From an uncultured Roseicyclus sp. (GTDB taxonomy: Bacteria > Pseudomonadota > Alphaproteobacteria > Rhodobacterales > Rhodobacteraceae): 64,000 bases of DNA. Of this stretch, positions 36,667-44,795 are shown in pieces (the stretch's first letter is position 1; each line of letters opens with the position of its first letter). The notes under the pieces were generated by a model that saw only the letters and a list, made by a program, of their open reading frames with translations, searched no databases and was not told the origin of the DNA. The position numbers were made by a program, and so were the translations under genes. The stretch is from contig CANLLF010000003.1 in the NCBI GenBank assembly GCA_947491935.1, positions 434,001-498,000 of the forward strand, given 5' to 3'.

Positions 36667-36732
36667 AACCGACTGGTTCAGATTACTTTTTAGCGGATCG
36701 AACTGCAAGAGTGAACTGAACGGTTCAGATTA
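36667..36732 (-). promoter_or_regulatory. Operator-like palindromes upstream of the RND pump operon
   Basis: Two similar elements share the right half GGTTCAGATTA (36675-36685 and 36722-36732). The first reads AACC-GACT-GGTT (36667-36678). The second is a 13-base perfect palindrome, CTGAACGGTTCAG (36716-36728). AACC/GGTT-type palindromes of this sort are typical of TetR/AcrR repressor sites in RND pump promoters. No TetR gene lies in the adjacent sequence, so the regulator would be encoded elsewhere. Confidence 0.5.
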
Positions 36733-36784
36733 GGGGGCAATTTGCAGCCAACGGCGCCGCCCGTGGTGCGGCCAATCCCCAAGC

Positions 36785-36802
36785 GGCGCAAGGCCTTGCG
36801 CC
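36785..36802. repeat. 18-base perfect palindrome upstream of the TPR membrane protein
   Basis: GGCGCAAGGCCTTGCGCC reads the same on both strands. It lies 66 bases before the 36868 gene and could be a dimeric regulator site or a structure in the 5' leader. Confidence 0.45.
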
Positions 36803-36867
36803 CATGGGCCGCGCCGGGGTAAGTCCCCCACAGGTAAATCAAAAAGACCACGGGTGGGGCGGCGTCT

Positions 36868-37695
36868 ATGGCCAATACCGACAGTTTCATCGAGGAAGTC
36901 AGCGAAGAGGTGCGGCGCGATCGGTTGTTCAGCCTGTTCCGGCGCTGGGGCTGGCTGGCCGTCCTGATCGTCGTGGCCATCGTGGGCGGGGCCGCGTATT
37001 TCGAATACCAGTCGGCACAATCCCGCGCGCAATCCGAAGCCTTCGGTGATGCGCTGCTTGCGGCGCTCGACGGGGACGACCCCGAGGCGCGGATTGCCGC
37101 GTTGCAGGCTGTTGAGACCCCAAGTGCCGAGGCGCAGATTATCCTTGCCCTGCTGGCCGCCGGTGAGGCCGCCAATGCCGAGGATCCCGCCGATGCTGCC
37201 GCCATGTTGCGTGAGGCGGCCGCGGCGCCTGGCATTGCCCGTCGCTATTCCGATCTGGCGCTTCTGAAGGCAGAGATGCTGGATCCCGCGCCTGAGGACG
37301 AGGCGCGCCAGACGCTTGAATCCCTTGCCGCGCCCGGCGCACCCTATGCGGGGCTGGCAGAGGAGCAATTGGCGCTTCTTGATATTCGCGTGGGGGATGT
37401 GGACGCGGGCATCGATCGCCTGCGCGCCATTGAGCGGAGCGCAACCGCGACGGCGGGCTTGCAACAACGCGCCGCGCAGTTGATTGTGGCGCTCGAAAGC
37501 GGTGCGACGCTGGTCGACACCGCGCCCGAGCCGGTCATCGATGAGGAAGAGGCGCAAACGACCCCGGAAGCGAGCCCCGATGAGGCAGCGCCCGAGAGCG
37601 GCGGGGATGAGGACAGCGCGGCGGCAGACGCCGAGGCGGATGAAGAAGTAGCGCCCGAGGCAGAGGCCGAGGTTGACGCGGCAACCGACGAATAA
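36868..37695 (+). CDS. YfgM-like membrane protein with TPR-type periplasmic domain
   Basis: This 275-residue protein has an N-terminal cytoplasmic stretch (NTDSFIEEVSEEVRRDRLFSLFRRW), one membrane helix (GWLAVLIVVAIVGGAAYFEY, residues about 29-48) and a helical repeat periplasmic domain resembling YfgM, the SecYEG ancillary subunit. The last 60 residues are an acidic tail rich in Glu, Ala and Asp. In many Proteobacteria yfgM precedes bamB, as here, and the spacing to bamB is 78 bases. A role in envelope protein biogenesis is inferred from that order. Confidence 0.85.
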   Translation: MANTDSFIEEVSEEVRRDRLFSLFRRWGWLAVLIVVAIVGGAAYFEYQSAQSRAQSEAFGDALLAALDGDDPEARIAALQAVETPSAEAQIILALLAAGEAANAEDPADAAAMLREAAAAPGIARRYSDLALLKAEMLDPAPEDEARQTLESLAAPGAPYAGLAEEQLALLDIRVGDVDAGIDRLRAIERSATATAGLQQRAAQLIVALESGATLVDTAPEPVIDEEEAQTTPEASPDEAAPESGGDEDSAAADAEADEEVAPEAEAEVDAATDE

Positions 37696-37773
37696 TCCGC
37701 CGGATTGGGCGGAACCAGGAATTTGAAGGCGGGTGCCCCGGCCCCGCGAGAGACAACAAGTGATGGACGCGGC

Positions 37774-39138
37774 ATGAGCAACGCACAACCGATGGTCTCC
37801 CGACAGATGGTCAGAACGGGCGCGCTCCTGTTGGCCTCAACCCTGTTTCTTGCGGGCTGCGAGCGGGAGGTGCGCCTTGCCGGCGAACGCTTCTCCATCG
37901 ACACGCCCCTGTCGCAAACCCTTGGTGGTGCGGCGGCCTCGACGGGTGACGCCGCCGCTGCCGATGCGCCCCGCGCAATCAGCCTGCCTGCCGTCACCCG
38001 CATCGGCGCGTGGGAGCAGCGCGGCTACAACGCCACGAACCGCACGCCGCACGCCAACCTTGCGGCCAGCCTGACGCCGGTTTGGTCGGCAGAGATCGGG
38101 CGCGGCAATTCGCGGCGCAATCGGATCACCGCCGATCCCGTCGCCACGGGCGACCGCGTCTTCACCATGGATGCGACCGCGGGCGTTGTGGCCACCTCGC
38201 TCAGCTCCGGGGCAACGCTATGGTCGGCCGACCTGCAGCCCGGCTTTGACCGGGGGGGAGCGGTGTCCGGCGGCGGCCTGGCCGTATCCGGTGGCCGCCT
38301 GTTCGTGACAACCGGTTTTGGTGAATTGATCGCCCTCGATCCCGCCTTGGGCGCAGTGCAATGGCGTCAGCGCCTGGATGCCGGCATTGGCGCGCCCACC
38401 GTGAGCGGAGGCACCGTCTACATCGTCAGCCGCAACAATCAGGCCTGGGCCGTGGATGTGGAGACCGGCCGGATCGATTGGCAGGTGCCGTCCACGACCG
38501 GCGAGGCGCTGCTGACTGGCGGGGCCGCCCCGGCGATCACGGATCGCATTGTCGTCTTCCCCTTTGGCTCGGGTGAAATCTCGGGCACGTTGCGCCTGTC
38601 GGGCGCGCCGCTCTGGACGACCTCGGTTGCCGGTGGGCGATCGGGCGTTGCCTACGCAAATATCAACGATGTCACTTCCGATCCGGTCGTGGCCGGTGGC
38701 CGCATCTATGCGGGCAACCAATCGGGCCGCGTCGTGGCGATCAATCCCGGCACCGGCACGCGGATGTGGACCGCCGAGGAAGGCGCCTATTCCCCGGTTC
38801 TGGTGACGGGGGGTGACCTCTTCTTCGTGTCCGACCGCAATGAGCTGATCCGTCTGGATGCCAGCACCGGCGCGCGGATCTGGGGCACGGAACTGCCGCT
38901 GTACGTGAATGACCGCGAGCGCCGCCGCCGTGCCGTCTTTACCCATTACGGCCCGATCCTTGCCGGGGGGCGGTTGATCATCGCATCCGGTGACAACCGC
39001 ATTCGCATGTTCAGCCCCGAATCCGGTGCACTTGTGGGAACGGTCGAGATGCGCAGCGGTGCCGCCGCCCACCCGATTGTGGTGAATGATACGCTTCTGG
39101 TTGTGGATGAAGATGGCCGCTTGCAGGCGTTCCGCTGA
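37774..39138 (+). CDS. bamB: Outer membrane protein assembly factor BamB (PQQ-type propeller lipoprotein)
   Basis: BamB is a lipoprotein of the BAM complex that inserts beta-barrels into the outer membrane. The 454-residue protein has a lipobox LAGC with Cys29, then a PQQ-like beta-propeller with recurrent blades such as VFTMDATAGVVATSLSSGATLWSADL and VVAINPGTGTRMWTAEE. The ATG at 37774 gives a usual lipoprotein signal length. Upstream and downstream ATGs (37792, 37810) are possible. Follows the YfgM-like gene and ends 12 bases from the convergent YdcF gene. Confidence 0.9.
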   Translation: MSNAQPMVSRQMVRTGALLLASTLFLAGCEREVRLAGERFSIDTPLSQTLGGAAASTGDAAAADAPRAISLPAVTRIGAWEQRGYNATNRTPHANLAASLTPVWSAEIGRGNSRRNRITADPVATGDRVFTMDATAGVVATSLSSGATLWSADLQPGFDRGGAVSGGGLAVSGGRLFVTTGFGELIALDPALGAVQWRQRLDAGIGAPTVSGGTVYIVSRNNQAWAVDVETGRIDWQVPSTTGEALLTGGAAPAITDRIVVFPFGSGEISGTLRLSGAPLWTTSVAGGRSGVAYANINDVTSDPVVAGGRIYAGNQSGRVVAINPGTGTRMWTAEEGAYSPVLVTGGDLFFVSDRNELIRLDASTGARIWGTELPLYVNDRERRRRAVFTHYGPILAGGRLIIASGDNRIRMFSPESGALVGTVEMRSGAAAHPIVVNDTLLVVDEDGRLQAFR

Positions 39139-39150
39139 AGTGGCCTTGGT

Positions 39151-39876
39151 CTAGTTGAACCATCCAATGCGGGTATCGTGATCGATCCCGATCAGACCGC
39201 CGCCCAGATAGGCCGCGCCGCGCAGCACGTTGAGCCAGATGGCAAAGGCCTCACGAAGCTTCCAATCCAGATTGCTGGGATAGCTCGGCTGAACGTTGTC
39301 CCGGACTGGAACCCGGCCCGTCTCCGGATCCGGCGGGAAGCGCTGTTGCACGCCGGGCTGCGCGGCATGAACATCCACGCGGTCCACACCGAACGCGCGA
39401 AAAATGACCCAGGATCGCGGCAAGTGAAACGCGTCCGAGACGATAACGATGTGGTCTATCTCGTCCGGCAGCAAAGCCAGCCCAAATGCAGCGTTTTGCA
39501 GCGTGGAGCCTGCGAAGCGATCCACAATCACAGCTTCGGGCGGAACGCCCTCGCGGATCGCCACGGTTGCCATTGAGCGCGCCGCCGAGACATAGCTGTT
39601 GCCGGCCCCGGTGAAGACAACCACATCGGCAACCCCGGCGTGATACAGATCTGCGCAGTTGAGCGCACGTCTGAGCGATGCCGGGCCGGGGCGCAACGGA
39701 TGCGTGTGGGACAGGCCAGCGCCCAGGCAAATGATTGCATCGGCCCGAACGGCGCTGGCATCCCGGTCGGACAGCATCCATGAAAGGGCCAGCACCGCCC
39801 CCACGGTCAGCAGCCAGATCAGAACCAGTGATTTCACGCCCCATCCAATGGCGCGGCCAACGCCGCGGATCGTCAT
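39151..39876 (-). CDS. YdcF-family (DUF218) membrane protein
   Basis: The 241-residue protein has an N-terminal membrane helix (SLVLIWLLTVGAVLALSWML) and the DUF218 core: ADAIICLGAGL, VVFTGAGNSYVSAARSMA, DRFAGSTLQNAAFG and IVIVSDAFHLPRSWVIFRAFG. Related proteins act in envelope biogenesis (for example ElyC), but the function here is not known. Its start is 7 bases after the guaA stop, so the two are probably co-transcribed. Confidence 0.88.
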   Translation of the reverse strand: MTIRGVGRAIGWGVKSLVLIWLLTVGAVLALSWMLSDRDASAVRADAIICLGAGLSHTHPLRPGPASLRRALNCADLYHAGVADVVVFTGAGNSYVSAARSMATVAIREGVPPEAVIVDRFAGSTLQNAAFGLALLPDEIDHIVIVSDAFHLPRSWVIFRAFGVDRVDVHAAQPGVQQRFPPDPETGRVPVRDNVQPSYPSNLDWKLREAFAIWLNVLRGAAYLGGGLIGIDHDTRIGWFN

Positions 39877-39883
39877 CGCGGGG

Positions 39884-41488
39884 TCACTCCCACTCGATGG
39901 TGCCAGGCGGTTTTGAGGTGATGTCGTAGGTCACACGATTGATGCCCGGCACCTCATTGATGATCCGGGTCGCGGTTTCGCCCAAGAAGTCGTGGCTGAA
40001 CGGATAGTAATCCGCCGTCATGCCATCCACCGATGTCACCGCGCGGAGCGCGCAGGCATAGTCGTAGGTCCGCCCGTCGCCCATCACGCCCACCGTTCGC
40101 ACCGGCAGGATCGCCACGAAGGCCTGCCAGATCTCGTCGTACAGGCCATGTTTGCGGATCTGGTCGATATAAACGGCATCGGCCTGCCGCAGAATGTCGA
40201 GCTTGGCGCGCGTGATCTCACCGGGGCAGCGGATCGCGAGGCCGGGGCCGGGGAAGGGGTGGCGCGCGATGAAGTGATCGGGCAGGCCAAGCTCACGCCC
40301 CAGCGCACGCACCTCATCCTTGAAGAGCTCCCGCAGGGGCTCCACCAGCGTCATCCCCATCTTCTCGGGCAGGCCGCCAACATTGTGATGGGACTTGATC
40401 GTCACCGACGGGCCACCGGAAAAGCTCACGCTTTCAATGACATCAGGGTAGAGCGTGCCCTGCGCCAGGAAATCCGCGCCCTCGATCTCATTGGCGTATT
40501 TCTGGAAGACGTCGATGAACAACCGCCCGATGATCTTGCGTTTTGTTTCCGGATCGGAAACGCCCTCCAACTCGCCCAGAAACAGATCCTGCTCTTCGGC
40601 ATGGATCACATGCAGGTTCATGTGATCGCGGAACATGCCCACAACTTCTTCGCCCTCATCGAGCCGCAGCAAACCGTGATCGACAAACACGCAGGTCAGC
40701 TGATCCCCGACCGCTTCATGGATCAGCGCAGCGGCGACGGAGGAATCCACACCGCCCGACAGCGCGCAGATAACCTTCTTGTCGCCCACCTGCGCCCGGA
40801 TCGCCTCGACCGCCTGTTCGCGGTAGGCGTCCATGGTCCAATCGCCGGTGAACTCGGCCAACCGCACGAAATTCTCGTAGAGTTTCGCGCCTTTGGGCGT
40901 GTGGTGCACTTCGGGATGGAACTGCACCGCATAGAAATGCCGCGCCACATCGGCGGTGATGGCGTAGGGCGCGTTGGCGGAGGTGCCGAACACCTCGAAG
41001 CCCGGGGCGAGTTTCGCCACGTGATCCCCATGGCTCATCCAGACCTGCTCGCGCCCGTCCTGCTCCGGGGCACCGAACCAGCCGGTCAGCAGATCGAGCT
41101 GGCCCTTTGGCGCTACGAAGGCGCGCCCGAATTCGGCCGTGCCGCCCCCGCCGGAAATCTTGCCGCCATGCACCTCACCGCCCAGATCCTGCATCATGAC
41201 CTGCTGGCCATAGCAGATGCCAAGGATCGGCACGCCGGCCCCATAGGCGGCCTTGGGCGGGCGGGGTGAGCCCTCGCGCACCACCGAATCCGGGCCGCCG
41301 GAAAAGATGATCGCTTTGGGGGCAAACGCCTCCAAAAACGCGTCATCGACATTTTGATAGGGATGGATCTCGCAATAAACGCTCAACTCGCGCAGGCGGC
41401 GGGCGATCAATTGAGTAACCTGGCTGCCGAAATCGATGATCAGCAGGCGTTCGTGATTAGCGGGGTCGGGGACGGCGGCATGGCTCAT
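39884..41488 (-). CDS. guaA: GMP synthase (glutamine-hydrolysing)
   Basis: GuaA converts XMP to GMP using glutamine. The 534-residue protein has a class-I glutamine amidotransferase domain with Cys92 (GICYGQQV) and the FHPEV histidine. The ATP-pyrophosphatase domain carries the PP-loop [15 protein letters not shown] (about residue 240). The C-terminal dimerisation domain ends at [14 protein letters not shown]. The ATG at 41488 gives a length slightly above the family average. An in-frame extension to 41644 would add a basic, unconserved leader. No purine riboswitch is evident upstream. Confidence 0.96.
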   Translation of the reverse strand: MSHAAVPDPANHERLLIIDFGSQVTQLIARRLRELSVYCEIHPYQNVDDAFLEAFAPKAIIFSGGPDSVVREGSPRPPKAAYGAGVPILGICYGQQVMMQDLGGEVHGGKISGGGGTAEFGRAFVAPKGQLDLLTGWFGAPEQDGREQVWMSHGDHVAKLAPGFEVFGTSANAPYAITADVARHFYAVQFHPEVHHTPKGAKLYENFVRLAEFTGDWTMDAYREQAVEAIRAQVGDKKVICALSGGVDSSVAAALIHEAVGDQLTCVFVDHGLLRLDEGEEVVGMFRDHMNLHVIHAEEQDLFLGELEGVSDPETKRKIIGRLFIDVFQKYANEIEGADFLAQGTLYPDVIESVSFSGGPSVTIKSHHNVGGLPEKMGMTLVEPLRELFKDEVRALGRELGLPDHFIARHPFPGPGLAIRCPGEITRAKLDILRQADAVYIDQIRKHGLYDEIWQAFVAILPVRTVGVMGDGRTYDYACALRAVTSVDGMTADYYPFSHDFLGETATRIINEVPGINRVTYDITSKPPGTIEWE

Positions 41489-41680
41489 GGCGTTTCGATT
41501 ACGGCGCGGGGCAGGGCGGTGCAAGGGGCGGCAGCGGCGAAAGCGCATCGGCGCGGGGGCAACCGCCCCCTTGACAAGCCGCCGGGCTGGTAACCGGCGA
41601 GCCGGAACCGTTCCGGTCTGCACGAAAAAACGTGGACCAGCCATGGCCGATCCGCGCTGGGTTCGCGTGACTGATTGCCC

Positions 41681-42373
41681 TCAGAACCGGTAGTTCAGGC
41701 CGATTTCGATCGTGTGGAAATCAATATCCACACCGGTATAGAGGATATCGGTCTGGAAATCGTTCGGCTGGAACTGGTAGGACTGGATCGAGCCGCGCAG
41801 CGACAGGTTCGGGCTCAGTGCATGTTCGATCCCGATGCCATAGGTCAGGCCGGTGATGATGTCTTCCGAGCCGATCGGCCCGGTTCCATCATCTACGAAG
41901 ACGTTCGCATTGGCGGCGGCCAGGCCCAGATTGGCGGAGATCAAGGTGTCGGGATTGATCAGGTAGCCGACATGTCCCCGCAAGGATGCCAGCGCGTTGA
42001 TATCGACCGCGCATTGCGCCGCGGGGTTGGCGCAAGCCTCGGTGCCGGAGATATCGGCGAAGGCCAGATGCGCCTCGGCCCCGTATACCATGTTGCCGGA
42101 CTGCACGGCGTAGCCGCCATGCACACCAAGGGAAAATCCGTCCAGATCCCCATCCAGATCCCCGGGGAAGTTCGCCACGTTGCCGTTATTGGTGTACTGC
42201 CCAACGGCGCCGCCCAGATGACCACCGAAATACCAACCGCTCCAGTCGAAGGCGGCAGGTGCCACGACAACAGGCTGCGGCGCGGGGGCGGGGCTGTAGC
42301 CGTTGGCAAACGCCGGGGCGGTTAGGACAGTCGATACGATTGTCGTCAAAAGCAGGGTTTTGCGAAACGTCAT
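41681..42373 (-). CDS. Outer-membrane beta-barrel protein (OmpA/Omp25-like porin family)
   Basis: The 230-residue protein has a Sec signal (FRKTLLLTTIVSTVLTAPAFA, residues about 3-23) followed by NGYSPAPAPQPVVVAPAAFDWSGWYFGGHLGG, a start typical of Omp25/31-type small barrels. The remainder alternates hydrophobic residues and ends in GLNYRF, with the terminal Phe recognised by BAM. The ATG at 42373 has AAGGAA about 8 bases upstream. Gene stands alone, divergent from the methyltransferase gene with 289 bases between, in which I see no other gene. Confidence 0.85.
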   Translation of the reverse strand: MTFRKTLLLTTIVSTVLTAPAFANGYSPAPAPQPVVVAPAAFDWSGWYFGGHLGGAVGQYTNNGNVANFPGDLDGDLDGFSLGVHGGYAVQSGNMVYGAEAHLAFADISGTEACANPAAQCAVDINALASLRGHVGYLINPDTLISANLGLAAANANVFVDDGTGPIGSEDIITGLTYGIGIEHALSPNLSLRGSIQSYQFQPNDFQTDILYTGVDIDFHTIEIGLNYRF

Positions 42374-42662
42374 GTTGTCGTTCCTTCTGTTTTTCAAAGA
42401 GAGGCGGACGGCGCGAAAATAATCAGCACGCCAGGATCATCGTTTCAAATGCAAGTCCACCATAGCAGCGGCTTGGGCCACGCACAGGTAAGGGTTCTAC
42501 GCCCTTTGATGTGTTGATCGTGCGATTTCAGCCTTGCGCCGGTTCCCATGTGTTGTCGGGGCCGCATGTCGCATCCGCGCCCCACATGACGCAATTCGCC
42601 GATGGTTGCCTCCACCAGCAAGGTAATCACGGGGTCAACGGGTTCAGCCTTTGGAGGGTGTC

Positions 42663-44222
42663 ATGGGCGAAGCGGAACAGGCGGCGACGGGCGGAAAGCG
42701 CAGGGCACGCGGCGGCGGCGGCGCAGCGCGGCGCGCCAGCCGGTCGGCAGTCAGCTTCGAGACCGCGCGGTACATCACCCGGAACATCCCCAATCTCGAT
42801 ATCCTTCACGATGAGGCGTTGGACATCATCGAGACCAATGCCGAAACGGTGTTGGAAGAGATCGGCGTCATGTTCGTTGAAAACCCCGCCGCGCTCGAGC
42901 GCTGGCGCGACGCCGGGGCCGATGTGAAAGGGGAGCGTGTCCATATCCCGCGCGGCCTGGCCCGGGAATTGATCAAGACGGCCCCGTCCTCCTTCACCCA
43001 GATCGCCCGCAACCGCGCCCGTGACGTGGAAATCGGCGGCCGCAACCTCGTGCTTGCGCCGGTCTACGGCCCGCCTTTCGTGCACGATCTGGCGGGCGGT
43101 CGCCGCTACGCCACGATGGCGGATTTCGAGACCTTCGTGAAGCTCGGCTACATGTCGCCCTGGCTGCACCATTCCGGCGGCACCGTGTGCGAGCCCACCG
43201 ACGTGGCCGTGAACAAGCGCCACCTCGATATGCTCTACGCCCACATGTCGCTGAGCGACAAGCCGTTCATGGGCTCCGTCACCGAACCCGTCCGCGCGCT
43301 CGATTCGATCGAGATGGCAAAGATCCTCTTCGGTGCGGATGTGGTGGATCAGAACACCGTCATGACCTCGCTCATCAACATCAACTCGCCGCTGACCTTC
43401 GATGGCGTGATGATGGGCGCGTTGGAACACTACGCCGCCGCGGGCCAGGCCTCGATCATTTCACCGTTCATCGTGGGCGGGGCCATGGCGCCGGTCTCGA
43501 TCATGGGGACGTTGACGCAGGTGATGGCCGAGGGGCTGGCCGGTGTGGCCTATTCGCAGCTGGTCCGCGCAGGCGCTCCGGCGATTTTCGGCGCCTTCGT
43601 GACGTCGATCGACATGAATTCCGGCGCCCCCACCTTCGGCACGCCGGAGGCCGCTCAGATCACCTATGGCGCGGGCCAGATCGCCCGGCGTCTTGGGCTG
43701 CCCTACCGGTCCGGCGGGTCGTTCAACGGCTCCAAGATCCCCGATGCCCAGGCGGCTTACGAGACCGCAAATTCGCTCAACGCAGCGCTTCTGGCGGGCG
43801 TGAACTTCATGCTGCATTCCTGCGGCTGGCTGGAGGGCGGCCTTGCGGCGAGCCCGGAGAAGTTCGTCATGGATGCCGATCAGCTTGGCATTCTGCACAA
43901 GCTGGCCGAGGGGATTCCCACCGATGATAACGCGCAGGCGATGGATGCGCTGCGCGAGGTTGGGCCGGGCGGCCATTTCCTGGGATGCGCGCATACGCAG
44001 GCGAATTACCAGTCGGCGTTCTGGCGCTCGGGCGTGCTCGATTACAAACCCTATGAGACGTGGTCCGAGGAAGGCAGCAGATCAACCTACGAGTTGGCCG
44101 CTGCCAAGGTGCAGCGCATGTTGAGCGATTACCAGCAGCCCCATCTCGACCCGGCCATCGACGAAGAATTGCGCGCCTATGTCGCCCGGAAGAAGGCCGA
44201 AACGCCCGACGCGTTCATCTGA
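42663..44222 (+). CDS. MttB-superfamily methylamine-type methyltransferase (non-pyrrolysine)
   Basis: MttB-superfamily proteins move methyl groups from quaternary or tertiary amines to a corrinoid protein. The 519-residue frame runs through without any in-frame stop, so this is a member lacking pyrrolysine, like the glycine betaine methyltransferase group. Core segments include GGRRYATMADFETFVKLGYMSPWLHHSGGTVCEP, FGTPEAAQITYGAGQIARRLGLPYRSGGSFNGSKIPDAQAAYETA and MLHSCGWLEGGL. The ATG at 42663 follows GGAGGG. No corrinoid protein gene is adjacent. A role with betaine, choline or proline betaine is inferred. Confidence 0.88.
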   Translation: MGEAEQAATGGKRRARGGGGAARRASRSAVSFETARYITRNIPNLDILHDEALDIIETNAETVLEEIGVMFVENPAALERWRDAGADVKGERVHIPRGLARELIKTAPSSFTQIARNRARDVEIGGRNLVLAPVYGPPFVHDLAGGRRYATMADFETFVKLGYMSPWLHHSGGTVCEPTDVAVNKRHLDMLYAHMSLSDKPFMGSVTEPVRALDSIEMAKILFGADVVDQNTVMTSLININSPLTFDGVMMGALEHYAAAGQASIISPFIVGGAMAPVSIMGTLTQVMAEGLAGVAYSQLVRAGAPAIFGAFVTSIDMNSGAPTFGTPEAAQITYGAGQIARRLGLPYRSGGSFNGSKIPDAQAAYETANSLNAALLAGVNFMLHSCGWLEGGLAASPEKFVMDADQLGILHKLAEGIPTDDNAQAMDALREVGPGGHFLGCAHTQANYQSAFWRSGVLDYKPYETWSEEGSRSTYELAAAKVQRMLSDYQQPHLDPAIDEELRAYVARKKAETPDAFI

Positions 44223-44344
44223 ACCGGTGCCTCGCCTCGCGGCGGGATGATGCGCGGTAGGCCCGTCGCGACGTCTGAGGGATTCAGGCCGCCATTGGCA
44301 GGTCCGCCTGATAAGCCGCGCTGCGCCCGGCATCACGCCAAGGG

Positions 44345-44587
44345 TTAATTCACCGCCCGCGCGGCGGCGAGAATCGCACTCATGACCTGAACGTGGCGCG
44401 TTGGGGAATAGCCCATGCCCCCGCCCAGACGGGCCGCGTTCAGCATCTCCTCTTCGGCGAGAAGTTTTGTCATCGGCCGCCGCTTGGCGCGGCGATGCGC
44501 ATCGCCTGTTTCGCACGCCATCGTTGCCGCGCGCACCAGAAGGCCCGGGCGGCGCATATGCGAAAGATGTGTTGTCAGATCCGTCAT
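44345..44587 (-). CDS. DUF6477-family small protein
   Basis: The 80-residue protein (starting MTDLTTHLSHMRRPGLLVRAA) has the look of the DUF6477 family found beside the GafA/DUF6456 gene in Rhodobacteraceae: a basic helix, then RRAKRRPMTKLLAEEEMLNAARLGGGMGYSPTRHVQVMSAILAAARA. The biochemical role is unknown, although the R. capsulatus counterpart is implicated by genetics in gene transfer agent production, as I recall it. It is divergent from the GafA-like gene across 208 bases. Confidence 0.75.
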   Translation of the reverse strand: MTDLTTHLSHMRRPGLLVRAATMACETGDAHRRAKRRPMTKLLAEEEMLNAARLGGGMGYSPTRHVQVMSAILAAARAVN

Positions 44588-44681
44588 TGTCTTGCCCCGA
44601 TTTGTGTCCGTGAGGCGTTCACTTTGCCCCCGCCGCGTCGGGCGTTGCGCCACATCCCGCCGCCCGTCCGCACCCCCGGAG

Positions 44682-44704
44682 ATTGTTTACGGAAACGAAA
44701 CAAT
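44682..44704. promoter_or_regulatory. Inverted repeat in the DUF6477/GafA intergenic region
   Basis: Arms ATTGTTT (44682-44688) and AAACAAT (44698-44704) are perfect complements with a 9-base spacer. Inside it lies a smaller GTTT-ACGG-AAAC repeat. The layout suits a dimeric DNA-binding protein. It sits 91 bases before the GafA start and 95 bases before the DUF6477 start. Confidence 0.45.
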
Positions 44705-44711
44705 TTTCGAC

Positions 44712-44720
44712 TTATCCACA
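44712..44720 (+). promoter_or_regulatory. Perfect DnaA box upstream of the GafA-like gene
   Basis: TTATCCACA is a full match to the DnaA-box consensus (TTATNCACA). It lies between the inverted repeat and a CtrA-like box, in the region that must carry both divergent promoters. A 9-base match can occur by chance in a GC-rich genome, but rarely. Confidence 0.5.
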
Positions 44721-44724
44721 GATT

Positions 44725-44739
44725 TTAACCATTCAGTAA
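44725..44739 (+). promoter_or_regulatory. CtrA-like box (one mismatch) upstream of the GafA-like gene
   Basis: TTAA-N7-GTAA (44725-44739) differs at one position from the CtrA consensus TTAA-N7-TTAA. CtrA controls gafA and gene transfer agent production in R. capsulatus, so the site would make sense. The site lies 56 bases before the start codon. Confidence 0.4.
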
Positions 44740-44795
44740 TCAATACGGCGGAATTTCGCAGGCGTTCATTTGCAAAAACCGCGAGGCCTCTGGCC

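Noticed and set aside
42663-44222. Pyrrolysine-containing MttB
   Set aside because: No in-frame TAG is present across the full frame, so this is a non-pyrrolysine member.
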